From positions 1 through 64,000 of the forward strand of contig DAHUZK010000044.1 of the NCBI GenBank assembly GCA_027306605.1: a DNA stretch of 64,000 bases, written 5' to 3'. Shown piece by piece: positions 49,560 through 58,217 of this stretch. A program made the translations under genes and the position numbers. This DNA is from Acidimicrobiaceae bacterium (lineage in GTDB: Bacteria > Actinomycetota > Acidimicrobiia > Acidimicrobiales > RAAP-2). Below the pieces are notes generated by a model. The model had not been told where the DNA came from. It saw nothing but the letters and a program-made list of their open reading frames with translations, and did no database searches. Numbering within the stretch: the stretch's first letter is position 1; each line of letters begins with the position of its first letter.

Positions 49560-51211
49560 TCCTCGACAACCTCGTTCGGGTCCTTGTCGGGACGACGTCC
49601 CCGCCAGGTCGGTTGGCGAAGACGCCTGGCCGTGGTCCACTCGCTGAACCGGACCTCACCCACCAATGCAGGCTGCACGTAGCGGGCGCCGGTCGCCTCC
49701 GGCGCCGACAACGGCGGGGTGAACGGGCAGGTCTTGCGGGCCAATGGGCGCAGCTCGGCCAGCAGCGCCCGGCGATCGGAGGCATTGAACCCGGTCCCGA
49801 CCTTGCCGACGTAGCGCAACGCCCCATCGTCGGGCACGCCGAGGAGCAGCGCGCCCAGCTCTCCTTCCCGCTCGCCGCGGCCTTCGGTCCAGCCACCGAT
49901 GACGACCTCCTGCGAGCGGAACGTCTTGACCTTGACCCAATCCGTGCTGCGTCGCCCTGGCCTGTAGACCGAGCCACGGCGCTTGGCAACGACCCCTTCG
50001 AGTCCGTTGGCGGCGGTGGCGGCCAGGATCTCCTCTCCGGAGACGTCGCGGAACGACTCCGTCGTGGTGAAGGTCGGACCGGAGAGGCTGAGCGACTCGA
50101 GGCGAGCGCGACGCTCGTCGTAGCCCGAGTCGAGCAGGGAGTGCCCATCGATGTAGAGGAGGTCGAATGCCACGAAGCTGACGGGGTCGACACCGGCGCG
50201 GCGGCGCGCCTCGCGCTGGTTCGAGACGTGCATGCGGCGTTGGAGCCGGGCGAAGTCCGGCCGACCGTCCTCCCCGAGGGCGACGACCTCGCCGTCGAGG
50301 ACGCAGGTCGTCATGCCGAGGAACTCGCCGACGTCGGACAGCTCGGGGAAGGACGCCGTCACGTCGAGGTCGTTGCGGCTCACGGCCCGTACCCGACCTC
50401 CCTCCACGAAGAGGATGACGCGAATGCCGTCCCACTTGATCTCGAACGCCCACGACCCGTGTTCGACCGGCAGGCTCCCGGCGGTGGCCAGCATCGGCTT
50501 GAGTGAGCTCGGGAGAGGATCGGTTCGCGTCGAAGCACCATGACGGTGGATCATCCAGTTGCGGTCCTTGGTTCGGAACAGCACGTAGGAGCCGGTGGCG
50601 CGTGCTCCGTACAGGTCGAACTTGACCTCGGTCTCGGTCCACTTCTCGACCTCGTAGTGACCGGCGTCCCAGATCGCCACCGTGCCGCCGCCATACTCGC
50701 CTCGGGGGATGTCGCCCTCGAACGTGGCGTATTCGAGCGGATGATCCTCGGTGTGGACGGCGAGGTGGTTCTTCTCGGGGGACTCGGGAAGGCCCTTGGG
50801 CAACGCCCAGGACACGAGGACACCCCCGCGTTCGAGGCGCAGGTCCCAGTGCAGGCTGCGTGCGTGGTGCTCCTGGATGACGAACGTCTGCCGTCCTGTA
50901 CGCGCTCCGGCGCGTCTCCCCGGCGGCTCGGGCGTCCTCGCCGGGTCCCGCTTGGCGCGGTAGGTCCGCAGCGCGTCGGTCTTCGTCCTCGGCTCCGTCT
51001 TGCCGGTCTCTGTCTTGCCGGTCTCTGTCTTGCCGGTCTCTGTCTTGCCGGTCTCTGTCTTGCCGGTCTCTGTCTTGCCGGTCTCTGTCTTGCCGGTCTT
51101 TGGTTCGTTCCGGCCGGAGCGGCTCCTCTTCGAGGTCGCCTTGCTCGGCTTGGAGGTCGCCTTGCTCGGCTTGGAGGTCGCCTTGCCGCTCCTGGTCGTG
51201 TCCGCCGGCAT
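49556..51211 (-). CDS. ligD: 3'-phosphoesterase/ATP-dependent DNA ligase (LigD PE-Lig)
   Basis: A 551-residue protein. The first 80 residues are a Lys/Thr/Glu-rich repeat tail (SKPSKAT units, then GKTET six times). Residues about 105-235 form the 3'-phosphoesterase domain (FVIQEHHARSLHWDLRLE, EGDIPRGEYGGG). From about 235 on it is an ATP-dependent DNA ligase with adenylation motif EIKWDGIR (Lys259), VLDGEVVAL, GLEGVVAKRRGS and DWVKVK, plus an OB domain. It seals breaks in end joining. Together with the downstream polymerase gene it forms a split LigD. No Ku gene is seen in the window. Confidence 0.92.
   Translation of the reverse strand: MPADTTRSGKATSKPSKATSKPSKATSKRSRSGRNEPKTGKTETGKTETGKTETGKTETGKTETGKTETGKTEPRTKTDALRTYRAKRDPARTPEPPGRRAGARTGRQTFVIQEHHARSLHWDLRLERGGVLVSWALPKGLPESPEKNHLAVHTEDHPLEYATFEGDIPRGEYGGGTVAIWDAGHYEVEKWTETEVKFDLYGARATGSYVLFRTKDRNWMIHRHGASTRTDPLPSSLKPMLATAGSLPVEHGSWAFEIKWDGIRVILFVEGGRVRAVSRNDLDVTASFPELSDVGEFLGMTTCVLDGEVVALGEDGRPDFARLQRRMHVSNQREARRRAGVDPVSFVAFDLLYIDGHSLLDSGYDERRARLESLSLSGPTFTTTESFRDVSGEEILAATAANGLEGVVAKRRGSVYRPGRRSTDWVKVKTFRSQEVVIGGWTEGRGEREGELGALLLGVPDDGALRYVGKVGTGFNASDRRALLAELRPLARKTCPFTPPLSAPEATGARYVQPALVGEVRFSEWTTARRLRQPTWRGRRPDKDPNEVVEE
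51001..51190 (-). repeat. 15-bp and 21-bp coding repeats in the DNA-ligase N-terminus
   Basis: Six perfect and one degenerate 15-bp units (TGCCGGTCTCTGTCT on the plus strand, 51001-51105) encode GKTET repeats. Next to them, two and a half 21-bp units (51132-51190) encode SKPSKAT. Both unit lengths are multiples of three, so copy-number change would keep the frame. The result is a charged flexible tail in front of the phosphoesterase domain. Confidence 0.9.
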
Positions 51212-51408
51212 CGACTCCACCGTACCCAGCCCTGCCGCAACCCGGCGCCACGGGGGCCTCGACGCAATGCTCGGGGCTGACGCACCACTCTGGCATCGGC
51301 GCAACGAATTCGTCGACGCAATGAACGTGCAGTCCCTCGGTTCGAGGAATCTCGTTCGTCGAGGTTGGGTAATTCCAGGGGTGCTGTTACTCGCGACCGG
51401 AGGTCACC

Positions 51409-52050
51409 ATGACAAGCACTGTTGCAAGCACCAGTCCTACGGACACAGGACCCACGCGCTCGCGGTCACGTCGGAGCCGGATGTTCGGGCATCACGGCCG
51501 CGAACATGAGGCGGTCGCCCGGGTCCGGGTGGGACGTTTCGGGCTTGGCATCGCCGGCCTCGTCGCCATCCTCGTTTCCGCGTGGGGTGGCATCGTCCCT
51601 TACGTGGGGCCTCTCTTCGGCTACAGCGGAGATGGGGCGGGGGCGTGGCACTGGAGCCTCGCGCACGGCGTCCTGGCGCTGGTGCCCGGCGTCGCCGGGG
51701 TGCTGCTCGGGCTCTTCGTCCTTGCCGAGTCACGCGGGATAACGGTAGGCAGAGGCCGGTTGAGCCTGGCGACGACCGGGACTCTGCTCATGCTGTGTGG
51801 CGCCTGGTTCGCCATAGGCCCTCTGGCGTGGCCGGTCATCTCGAACGGCAGTGCCTACTTCGTCTCCGGTTCGCATCTGCGGATCCTGGCGGACGTGGTC
51901 GGCTACAGCATCGGGACCGGAATCGTGCTGGTCGTGTGCGGCGCCTTCGTGGACGGTTGGGCCTCACGGCACCAGCGGAAGGCCACGGTCGTCACTGCTC
52001 CGGCGGAAGGCGTCGACGCGACGTCGGGCCGTGTCGAGTCCGGGATCTGA
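51409..52050 (+). CDS. Four-helix membrane protein of unknown function
   Basis: A 213-residue membrane protein. A basic N-terminus (TRSRSRRSRMFGHHGREH) precedes about four hydrophobic helices (FGLGIAGLVAILVSAWGGIV, WSLAHGVLALVPGVAGVLLGLFVLA, LLMLCGAWFAIGPLAWPVI, GYSIGTGIVLVVCGAFVDGW). No domain is recognised. ATG follows GGAGG by six bases. It is followed 42 bases later by the hemerythrin-like gene and may be co-transcribed. Confidence 0.65.
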   Translation: MTSTVASTSPTDTGPTRSRSRRSRMFGHHGREHEAVARVRVGRFGLGIAGLVAILVSAWGGIVPYVGPLFGYSGDGAGAWHWSLAHGVLALVPGVAGVLLGLFVLAESRGITVGRGRLSLATTGTLLMLCGAWFAIGPLAWPVISNGSAYFVSGSHLRILADVVGYSIGTGIVLVVCGAFVDGWASRHQRKATVVTAPAEGVDATSGRVESGI

Positions 52051-52092
52051 GTCCGCGGTGAGAAGCGAAGCCGGCAGTGGAGGACCGAGACG

Positions 52093-52716
52093 ATGAGCGC
52101 TGGCGGTTCTGAGTCCCATGACAATGCGTCCGATGGCAATGCCCTCGATCTGTTGGAACGGGAGGACCGCGAACTGCAGCGGATCTTCACGACGATGCAG
52201 CAGAAGCGCGGTCTCACGGTCGAGGAGCGGGTCGACTACGGGGACCTGGCCAAGCAGTCCATCCGCCATCTTGCCGTACGAGAGGCAGCCCTCGTCGACA
52301 TCACGAGAGTTCTCGCCGACCCGTCGCAGCTCGGAGGTGTGGCGGGGCGCTTGGAGTCCAACATGCTCGAAGGGCGGCCCCATATCGATCGAGTCGAGAA
52401 GATGTCACGGGGGATCCAGGGCATGAACCTGCGGATCGGCCAGGACTTCGATGACGCGATGCTCGAACTGATCGACGTCGTGAGCCCCCAGATCGAGTGG
52501 GAACTCAACGAAGGGCTGCCCGAGCTGAACGGCTCCCTGGCCCACTCGGATCGCGCTGAGCAGTTGAAGAGTGCAACGCATCTCGAGAGCCATGCGCCGA
52601 CCAACCTGCATCCCGATGGCCCCCGTTGGTGGGAATCGGCCCCGGTCCTCTCGAGGATCCTCACCGTTTACGACCATCTCCGGGATTTCCCAAGGGCTTC
52701 GAAGCGTCGCCTCTGA
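52093..52716 (+). CDS. Helical protein with weak hemerythrin-like pattern
   Basis: A 207-residue all-helical soluble protein. The spacing of LDLLEREDRELQRIFTTMQ, VDYGDLAKQSIRHLAVREAALVDI and the later RPHIDRVEKMSRGI resembles HHE/hemerythrin-like four-helix proteins. However, the first iron-ligand His is replaced by Asp (EREDRELQ) and the full ligand set is not evident, so iron binding is doubtful. ATG start with little ribosome-site sequence. Its last 56 bases overlap the convergent ClC gene. Confidence 0.5.
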   Translation: MSAGGSESHDNASDGNALDLLEREDRELQRIFTTMQQKRGLTVEERVDYGDLAKQSIRHLAVREAALVDITRVLADPSQLGGVAGRLESNMLEGRPHIDRVEKMSRGIQGMNLRIGQDFDDAMLELIDVVSPQIEWELNEGLPELNGSLAHSDRAEQLKSATHLESHAPTNLHPDGPRWWESAPVLSRILTVYDHLRDFPRASKRRL

Positions 52717-54100
52717 GTTCTTGCACGTCCTTGCGTCGAGACGGAAGGCGAGCGGGAAGGCGTGACGAGTAGATCGAGTATCCGTCGAGATACCGGGCGG
52801 TCATCGTGGCCAGCGCGATGGCAAGGAGGAGCGGCAGCACGAGGCCCAGGGTCGAATCGGTGAGCTCGATGATGAGCACGATCGCGGCAAGGGGGGCCTG
52901 CAGGCCGGCGCCGAGCATGGCTCCTGCCCCGATCACGGCGTATGCGGCGATCGGACCACCAGGAACGGCAAAGCTCCAGAGCCCGCCGAGGACTCCGCCG
53001 AGCATTGCCCCGGTGCTGAGGGTGGGTGTGAACAGACCGCCGACGGCACCACTCCCGAGGCACAGTGCAGTCACGATCGGTTTCAACGCGAAGAGTGCGA
53101 GAAGCAGGAGAATCCCGAACTGTGCGAGAAACGCCGAATGCGCCATGTCCTTGCCGTTCCCGAGCAGCTCGGGGTAGCCGATTCCGGCCAGGGCGAGCGC
53201 GCCAAAGGCGAGGAGTGGTGCCAGCAGCTGTACTCGGCCGGAGACGGTGCGTGCGCTCGTCCAACCGATGAGCCGCGTCCAGGCGACCGATGCGACGCCG
53301 ATGAGCGGTCCGACGGCAACGGACCAGAAAGCCTCGGTCGGAGCGAAGTGGAATGAGGTGAGGCCGAGATAGGTGGGTTGGTTGGGGAGGTAGATCCACG
53401 AGACGGACGTTGCAACAGCCGAGCAGACGAGGGCGGGGAGAACGACGGTGAGGGTGATGGTGCCGTACAGGAGCTCGGTGATCACGAGAGCCCCGCCGAT
53501 CGGGACGTTGTACACCGCGGCGAGCCCGGCGCCACTGCCACACGCCACGAGGAGGCGGCGTTGGGCAGGCGTCAGGCGCGCTCTCTTCCCGAGGGCGCTT
53601 CCGGACACCGCGCCCAACAGTTGTGGAGCCTGTTCGCGACCGAGGGACACGCCCATGCCGATGACGATCTCCGAGAGAACGGAGGACGGAAGGCTCCGCC
53701 GGATCGACAGGTCGCTCCTTCCCTCCCACACGGTGTCATGGACTTCGGAGACGCCAGACGTGAACGTGCGCACCACGTACCACCCGATGCCCGCCACGAG
53801 ACCGGCGAGGGCGAGCACAACGAGCCGTCTGATCCAAGAGGAGCGCTCCACTGCGGCTTGGAACCCTCCCGTGGTGTAGGAGAACGCAAGGTGTTGGGTC
53901 GTGTGGAGGACGAACATCGTCGCTGCACCCAACAGACCCGTCGCGACCCCCGTTGCGAGAAGGAGGAGCCAGAAGCGAACGGACAGCGACTCTGGTGCGT
54001 CACTGACGGCGTTTGGTTGCTCGGTCGCGCCGCGTCCCGTGGAGATCCGGCGGCGCAGAAGGGGCTGTGGTGCCCGTACTCGTTCCGAGTCCAGCTGCAC
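52661..54100 (-). CDS. ClC-family chloride channel/transporter
   Basis: A protein of about 479 residues with the ClC double-barrel fold: MGVSLGREQAPQLLGAVSGS (the GREGP-type selectivity segment, here GREQAP), GSGAGLAAVYNVPIGGALVITELL, and GSGAVGGLFTPTLSTGAMLG (the GxFxP motif). It moves chloride, possibly in exchange for protons. The glutamate that gates ClC-ec1 lies in the GREGP motif and is still present (GREQ), so antiport is possible. The GTG at 54100 is a guess; the first 40 residues are not conserved-looking and a later start is possible. Confidence 0.82.
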   Translation of the reverse strand: MQLDSERVRAPQPLLRRRISTGRGATEQPNAVSDAPESLSVRFWLLLLATGVATGLLGAATMFVLHTTQHLAFSYTTGGFQAAVERSSWIRRLVVLALAGLVAGIGWYVVRTFTSGVSEVHDTVWEGRSDLSIRRSLPSSVLSEIVIGMGVSLGREQAPQLLGAVSGSALGKRARLTPAQRRLLVACGSGAGLAAVYNVPIGGALVITELLYGTITLTVVLPALVCSAVATSVSWIYLPNQPTYLGLTSFHFAPTEAFWSVAVGPLIGVASVAWTRLIGWTSARTVSGRVQLLAPLLAFGALALAGIGYPELLGNGKDMAHSAFLAQFGILLLLALFALKPIVTALCLGSGAVGGLFTPTLSTGAMLGGVLGGLWSFAVPGGPIAAYAVIGAGAMLGAGLQAPLAAIVLIIELTDSTLGLVLPLLLAIALATMTARYLDGYSIYSSRLPARLPSRRKDVQELRGDASKPLGNPGDGRKR

Positions 54101-54713
54101 GGCACGCCAATACCCCAACCTCACCACGGTCAGTGCCGTGCGGTGTGAACACGTCCGGACATGTCGGTTGCGCCTCCGAGAGAGCTCGCCAGGGCACGGG
54201 AGGGCGCTGCTGAGGCCTCTCGTGCACACGTGGATCTCGCCCGCAACCGCGGTGGCGTCTCACGCCTTGTGTCTGTGGGGTGGACTAACCGATGGCTGGC
54301 GTGGCTGATGGCGTGACGGCGGCGGCTTGGTGCTCACCTGACCCCTGAATCCGAGGCGCCGCAGGACCCAGAGGCCCAGTCGGCTCGGCGGCCGGCGCAG
54401 TTGCTCCTTCTTCGCCCGGTCCTCGTGGAGGTTGGTGATCCACACTCCGTCATGGCCGCTACGCCATCGCCTCGGCCTCTTCGGCACTGAAGGAGCGTAC
54501 CGAAGAGGACTCAGTCATGGCGTTCGAAGGCTGGGTCCGTGTTCCGGCCGGCCCGAAGCGGCCCCCAGCGCTCGACCAGCCCACACGGGTCGGCCCAGTG
54601 CTCGACCGGCCCGGTACTTGACCAGTCCATGACGATGGGAGCAACCTGCTCGAGGACTCTCGTCCCCTCCGACGAAGGACGGACATGAGCACGCCCGAAA
54701 TGCTCGGTGCACG
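54101..54713. other. 613-base region with only a doubtful small ORF
   Basis: Between the ClC gene and the NTF2-like gene. A small minus-strand frame (54260-54487) is possible. The rest, including 54488-54713, shows short direct repeats (GGTCGGCCCAGTGCTCGACC-type) but no gene, RNA or terminator that can be supported. Confidence 0.4.
54260..54487 (-). CDS. Possible small protein, doubtful
   Basis: A 75-residue frame. Its middle, GVWITNLHEDRAKKEQLRRP followed by PSRLGLWVLRRLGFRG, looks protein-like (balanced composition, an amphipathic basic helix), while the ends do not. No clear ribosome site precedes the GTG. It could be a real small gene or the remnant of a larger one. No homologous family is recognised. 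Confidence 0.25.
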   Translation of the reverse strand: MPKRPRRWRSGHDGVWITNLHEDRAKKEQLRRPPSRLGLWVLRRLGFRGQVSTKPPPSRHQPRQPSVSPPHRHKA

Positions 54714-55076
54714 ATGAGTGCCGCCGGTTTTGTCGCAGCCCGCTATCTGCAGGCGCTGGCCTGCCAGGATTGGGACCGGGTAGCAGCCTGCCTGGCCACA
54801 GATGTGCGAAGGTCCGGACCATTCGGCGATGACGTCGAAGGCGCCACTGACTACCTGTCCTTCCTCAAGCGCACGATGCCGTCCCTGCCCGGCTACCGGA
54901 TGCAGATAGACCGGGTCACGGATCTGGACGAAGAACGGGCGATGGTCGAGCTTCGCGAGACGATCGAGTTGGACACCGGACCACTCGTTACCCACGAGTG
55001 CCTGGTGTTCGATGTGGACGTGACTGGACGCGTGAAGGAGATCTCCGTCTACATTCGTCAAGCACCGCGACGTTGA
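54714..55076 (+). CDS. SnoaL/NTF2-like small protein
   Basis: A 120-residue NTF2-fold protein: VAARYLQALACQDWDRVAACLATDVRRSGPFGDDVEG is the standard SnoaL N-terminal helix plus loop, followed by DYLSFLKRTMPSLPGYRMQIDRV and a strand-rich C-terminus ending VDVTGRVKEISVYIR. Such proteins are often small-molecule isomerases, dehydratases or binding proteins. Substrate unknown. The ATG has no strong ribosome site. It is convergent with the TauE/SafE gene. Confidence 0.7.
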   Translation: MSAAGFVAARYLQALACQDWDRVAACLATDVRRSGPFGDDVEGATDYLSFLKRTMPSLPGYRMQIDRVTDLDEERAMVELRETIELDTGPLVTHECLVFDVDVTGRVKEISVYIRQAPRR

Positions 55077-55100
55077 GGAGTCGCAGGCCCACTTCGATCG

Positions 55101-55862
55101 TCATGAGAGCGCTTTCACGATCGTGAGTGCTCCGGTGGCGAGCAGAAGCAGGTCCACCGACCAGACGAAGTGGGACGGCTCCATCTTGGTGCCCACCCAC
55201 CCGCCGATGGCGATCCCCACCACACAGGCCAAGAGCGTGGTCGCGGCCAGAGCCACGTCGATTCCGGTGATCAGTCCCGATGTCGCCAGCAGCGGCAGAC
55301 CGATGACGTTCGACACCACGAAGATGGCTGAAAGTGTCGCCCTGAACCGGTCGTCGCTGAAGCCGGTCCGGCGAAGCTCGTAGACGAGCGGCGGGCCACC
55401 GGTCGCGAGGGAGGTGTTGATGATGCCGCTCGCCATGCCGATTGCGAAGGTGCTCGTACGACCCGGCCCGATCGCCCCTGAACTGGTCGCCTCTGTACTG
55501 AACAGGTGCGACGACACCAGAATCCACACCGCTGCAGCACATGTGGCGAACCCGACCAAGAGGCGGAGTGTCCCAGCCGAGGTCACGGCGAGCACCACCA
55601 CTCCGACGGGTGCGCCGACGACAACTCCCGCACCCAGCCGCCGGGTACTCCGCCAATCGATCCAGGACCAGAGGCGAAGCGCGACCCAGACGCTCGTGAT
55701 GCTCCCGATCAAGAAGACCACGACCACCGCACTCTTGGTGGGGAGCACGAAGGTCGTCAGCGGCACGGCGAAGAGCGCGAAGCCGAAGCCCACAGCACGT
55801 TGCACGACTGTCGCAGCCAGAACGATGGCGGACAGCGCAGCGACGACGCCGAAGCTGAGCAT
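55101..55862 (-). CDS. TauE/SafE-family membrane permease
   Basis: A 253-residue integral membrane protein with about eight helices and the TauE/SafE (DUF81) repeat structure: VQRAVGFGFALFAVPLTTFV in the first half and GMASGIINTSLATGGPPLVYEL in the second. Members export sulfite, sulfoacetate or other organosulfur/organic anions. The closest functional tie in the window is the decayed SulP fragment, which is far away, so no substrate is proposed. ATG start. Confidence 0.82.
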   Translation of the reverse strand: MLSFGVVAALSAIVLAATVVQRAVGFGFALFAVPLTTFVLPTKSAVVVVFLIGSITSVWVALRLWSWIDWRSTRRLGAGVVVGAPVGVVVLAVTSAGTLRLLVGFATCAAAVWILVSSHLFSTEATSSGAIGPGRTSTFAIGMASGIINTSLATGGPPLVYELRRTGFSDDRFRATLSAIFVVSNVIGLPLLATSGLITGIDVALAATTLLACVVGIAIGGWVGTKMEPSHFVWSVDLLLLATGALTIVKALS

Positions 55863-56065
55863 CGGCCAACCCTACCGGTACCGCTCACACGAGGACCGTC
55901 GCTGACCTGCGGCGGATCGATGCAACGCCGCCGACGCTTGACGACATGCCGTCGACATCGGACACTAAGCCCGTGCCATTCCGTTAGGTCTGACTCGCTC
56001 ATCACGCCCGAGGGCCTCCTCGCGGCTCGGTCCCCAGTCCGGTCCGAGCTCATGGAGGTCTCCTC

Positions 56066-56812
56066 GTGTCATCTTCTCGTCGAGCGCGGTTCGTCGCGCT
56101 CCATTCTCTCCTCGCGCGCCTCGAGGTCGCCTCACCTGCGGACGTCATTGCAGGTAGACGTGTCCTCGTGGACGGGCGGGTCATCAGCAACCCGGCGGCG
56201 ATGGTGCGGTCCGACGCTGCCGTTCGTCTCGTACCCGAACGACGCCTCCGTGGGGAGGTCAAGCTCTCCGGAGCCCTCGACCAACTCCACGTTCCGGTCT
56301 TCGGACGCGTGGCCGTCGATCTGGGAGCGAGCGCAGGTGGTTTCACGACGGCGCTCCTTGCTCGGGGTGCTCGGCGGGTCTACGCCGTCGATGTCGGGAT
56401 CGGCCAGCTACTCGGCCGACTCCGTCACGACGAACGCGTCGTGAACCTCGAGGGTCACAATCTCGGTTCTGTCGATGCCGGGACGATTCCCGACGTGGTG
56501 GAGCTGATGACGATCGATGTGGGCTATCTGTCCCTGCGGGAGACGTTCCCCCAGGTCGAGAGGCTCCGGATCGACCCGGAGGCCCACCTGGTCGCGCTCG
56601 TCAAGCCGACGTTCGAACTCCGGCGCGCCAGGTTGGTCACGTCCGCCGCGGAGGTGAGTGGAGCGGTGCGCGCCACCGTGGAGGCACTCCGAGAACATGC
56701 CTGGACCTTCCTGGCGTCCTGTCCTGCCGCCAGACTCGGTCGCGGCGGAGCTCCAGAAGTGTTCGTCCATGCAAGCCGCCGAAAGGACGAGGGAGCTCCG
56801 GAGAGGCGGTGA
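56066..56812 (+). CDS. tlyA: TlyA-family rRNA methyltransferase/hemolysin-like
   Basis: A 248-residue S4-plus-methyltransferase protein. The N-terminal S4 RNA-binding region (about 1-60: ARFVALHSLLARLEVASPAD, IAGRRVLVDGRVISNPAAMV) is followed by the RrmJ-like SAM domain with VDLGASAGGFTTALLARGAR, VYAVDVGIGQLLGRLRHD and VVNLEGHNL. TlyA 2'-O-methylates 16S and 23S rRNA in mycobacteria. The usual Ser-Thr in the GAST motif reads GASA here. GTG start after ATGGAGGTC. Convergent with the transglutaminase-like gene. Confidence 0.82.
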   Translation: MSSSRRARFVALHSLLARLEVASPADVIAGRRVLVDGRVISNPAAMVRSDAAVRLVPERRLRGEVKLSGALDQLHVPVFGRVAVDLGASAGGFTTALLARGARRVYAVDVGIGQLLGRLRHDERVVNLEGHNLGSVDAGTIPDVVELMTIDVGYLSLRETFPQVERLRIDPEAHLVALVKPTFELRRARLVTSAAEVSGAVRATVEALREHAWTFLASCPAARLGRGGAPEVFVHASRRKDEGAPERR

Positions 56813-56813
56813 T

Positions 56814-57686
56814 CTACACGGACTCGAGCTGACCGCGGAGGACATTGAAGACCTCTCCGCCCATGTGGAGCGAGGTGTCGGTGTCGTAACGCCTGCGGAG
56901 TTCCTCGAATCGTGCATCCGGATCGACGCACAGCTCCGCGACGAGGTCGAAGAGCTCGAGCTGATCGGTTGTCGGCTGTTCGCCGACGTGCCAGCGCGCA
57001 CCCCAGCTGTCCCATGGGAGCATCTCGACCTTGTTCAGGGATGCGAGGTCGAGTCGCAAGTTCCCTGCGATCCAATGGGCGCCGTGCTCCTCGATCCCCG
57101 AGAGGCCGCACCGCGATGCCTCGAGCTCGCCTCGTCGCCAGGCCTGCCATGCGGAACCGGCGGCCACGAACTCCGTCGGCGTGATCTCGAAAGGGTCTCC
57201 TTCGAATCCGATCATCTCCCGCCACGTCTCGTCGAGCTGCGCGTCCACCGTCTGCCATCTGCCCTCGGAGGAGTTCCACCATTGCGCCACCCAATGATCC
57301 TCGAGCCAGCCCGGGCGAAAGTAGGAACCGAACCCGCAACGTGCGCGCGCCGGGATCCCCGCCGCTCGAAGCATGGCCACGGTGACCCGGCTGAAGGCAT
57401 GGCAGCGCGCTCCGACACGGCGGGCAGGAGGCCGTGCCTGTTGGAGTGGAGCGGCGTCGAGCGAACGGGCCGTCGCGAGCAGTCGGGCGGTGTCGCGCTC
57501 GTGAATGGCCTCGCTCTGGATCCGGTCGAGCGCGACGCCATAGAACGGCAGGGCAACGACGTCATAGATGAGCAGCCCCTGCACGACCTCGACGACCCTG
57601 CGAACGTCGTCGGAGGCGAAGTCGCCCTTTTCGAGCGAAGTGAAGCGACCGGGTGCGGAGTAGAAGGCGAGCGCCTCCTCGTGCAT
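56814..57686 (-). CDS. Transglutaminase-like protein
   Basis: A 290-residue soluble protein with the transglutaminase/papain-like triad: Cys in RRVGARCHAFSRVTVAML, His in LEDHWVAQWWNSSEGRW and Asp in QTVDAQLDETWREM. It resembles the bacterial transglutaminase-like superfamily (peptidase or cross-linking). The N-terminal part (VVEVVQGLLIYDVVALPFYGV) is a helical lead-in. No signal peptide. The stop is one base after the tlyA stop on the opposite strand. Substrate unknown. Confidence 0.75.
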   Translation of the reverse strand: MHEEALAFYSAPGRFTSLEKGDFASDDVRRVVEVVQGLLIYDVVALPFYGVALDRIQSEAIHERDTARLLATARSLDAAPLQQARPPARRVGARCHAFSRVTVAMLRAAGIPARARCGFGSYFRPGWLEDHWVAQWWNSSEGRWQTVDAQLDETWREMIGFEGDPFEITPTEFVAAGSAWQAWRRGELEASRCGLSGIEEHGAHWIAGNLRLDLASLNKVEMLPWDSWGARWHVGEQPTTDQLELFDLVAELCVDPDARFEELRRRYDTDTSLHMGGEVFNVLRGQLESV

Positions 57687-57815
57687 GCCGACATTCTCTC
57701 ACCCGTGAGATTTGCGCAGCTCGACGAGACCCCAGCCCGAACTCTTGTTCGGTTCATGCATCAAATCTGAAAACTGGGAGGCAGGGCTACGCTCAGGTGA
57801 TGCAGAGCGTCGCTG

Positions 57816-58190
57816 GTGAACGCAATGTTTCACAGCAACGCAGGCAATGAAAGGCGCACCGTATACCAAAACGTTGTGCTGGGGTTGTTCGACCTCCACG
57901 CTGACTGGCAGTCTGGGTCCATGTCCCCAGCCGAAGTGAAACAACTGTCTCTCTTTCGTGCGTACGACTACGAGGTTCATTCGCCGGGTCATGCGGACTG
58001 GCTCTTCGCTCTTCTCGGAATCCGACGGCCGGTCTGTCGTTGCGGCGATCCCTATGAGTCGCATCAGCACTATCGCCGCGGTTCAAACTGCTCCTTCTGC
58101 CGATGCGAGCGTTATGGGCCGGTCCTGTTGAAATCGAGTCCCTACGGGGAGCGATCCGCTCGGTTTCTGAGGCAATTGCACCTCTCCTGA
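57816..58190 (+). CDS. Small Cys/His-rich hypothetical protein
   Basis: A 124-residue protein. The second half has VCRCGDPYESHQHYRRGSNC and then SFCRCERY, a Cys4-His2 cluster that looks like a metal site. The first half has MSPAEVKQLSLFRAYDYEVHSPGH. The base composition is visibly less GC-rich than its neighbours, suggesting transfer or fast evolution. The start is uncertain; an ATG further in (before SPAEVKQL) is possible. Its stop lies in the first copy of a 17-bp direct repeat. Function unknown. Confidence 0.5.
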   Translation: MNAMFHSNAGNERRTVYQNVVLGLFDLHADWQSGSMSPAEVKQLSLFRAYDYEVHSPGHADWLFALLGIRRPVCRCGDPYESHQHYRRGSNCSFCRCERYGPVLLKSSPYGERSARFLRQLHLS

Positions 58191-58217
58191 ACAACCGAGG
58201 GTCCTGAACAACCGAGG
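58184..58217 (+). repeat. 17-bp direct repeat containing the stop codon
   Basis: TCCTGAACAACCGAGGG occurs twice in a row (58185-58201 and 58202-58218 approximately). TGA falls at 58188 (the stop of the Cys/His-rich gene) and 58205, in different frames. Confidence 0.8.

Noticed and set aside
57905-57925. GGGTCCATGTCCCC inside the Cys/His-rich gene as a further DosR box
   Set aside because: The spacer between arms is 3 bp, one arm is mismatched, and the site is inside the coding frame.
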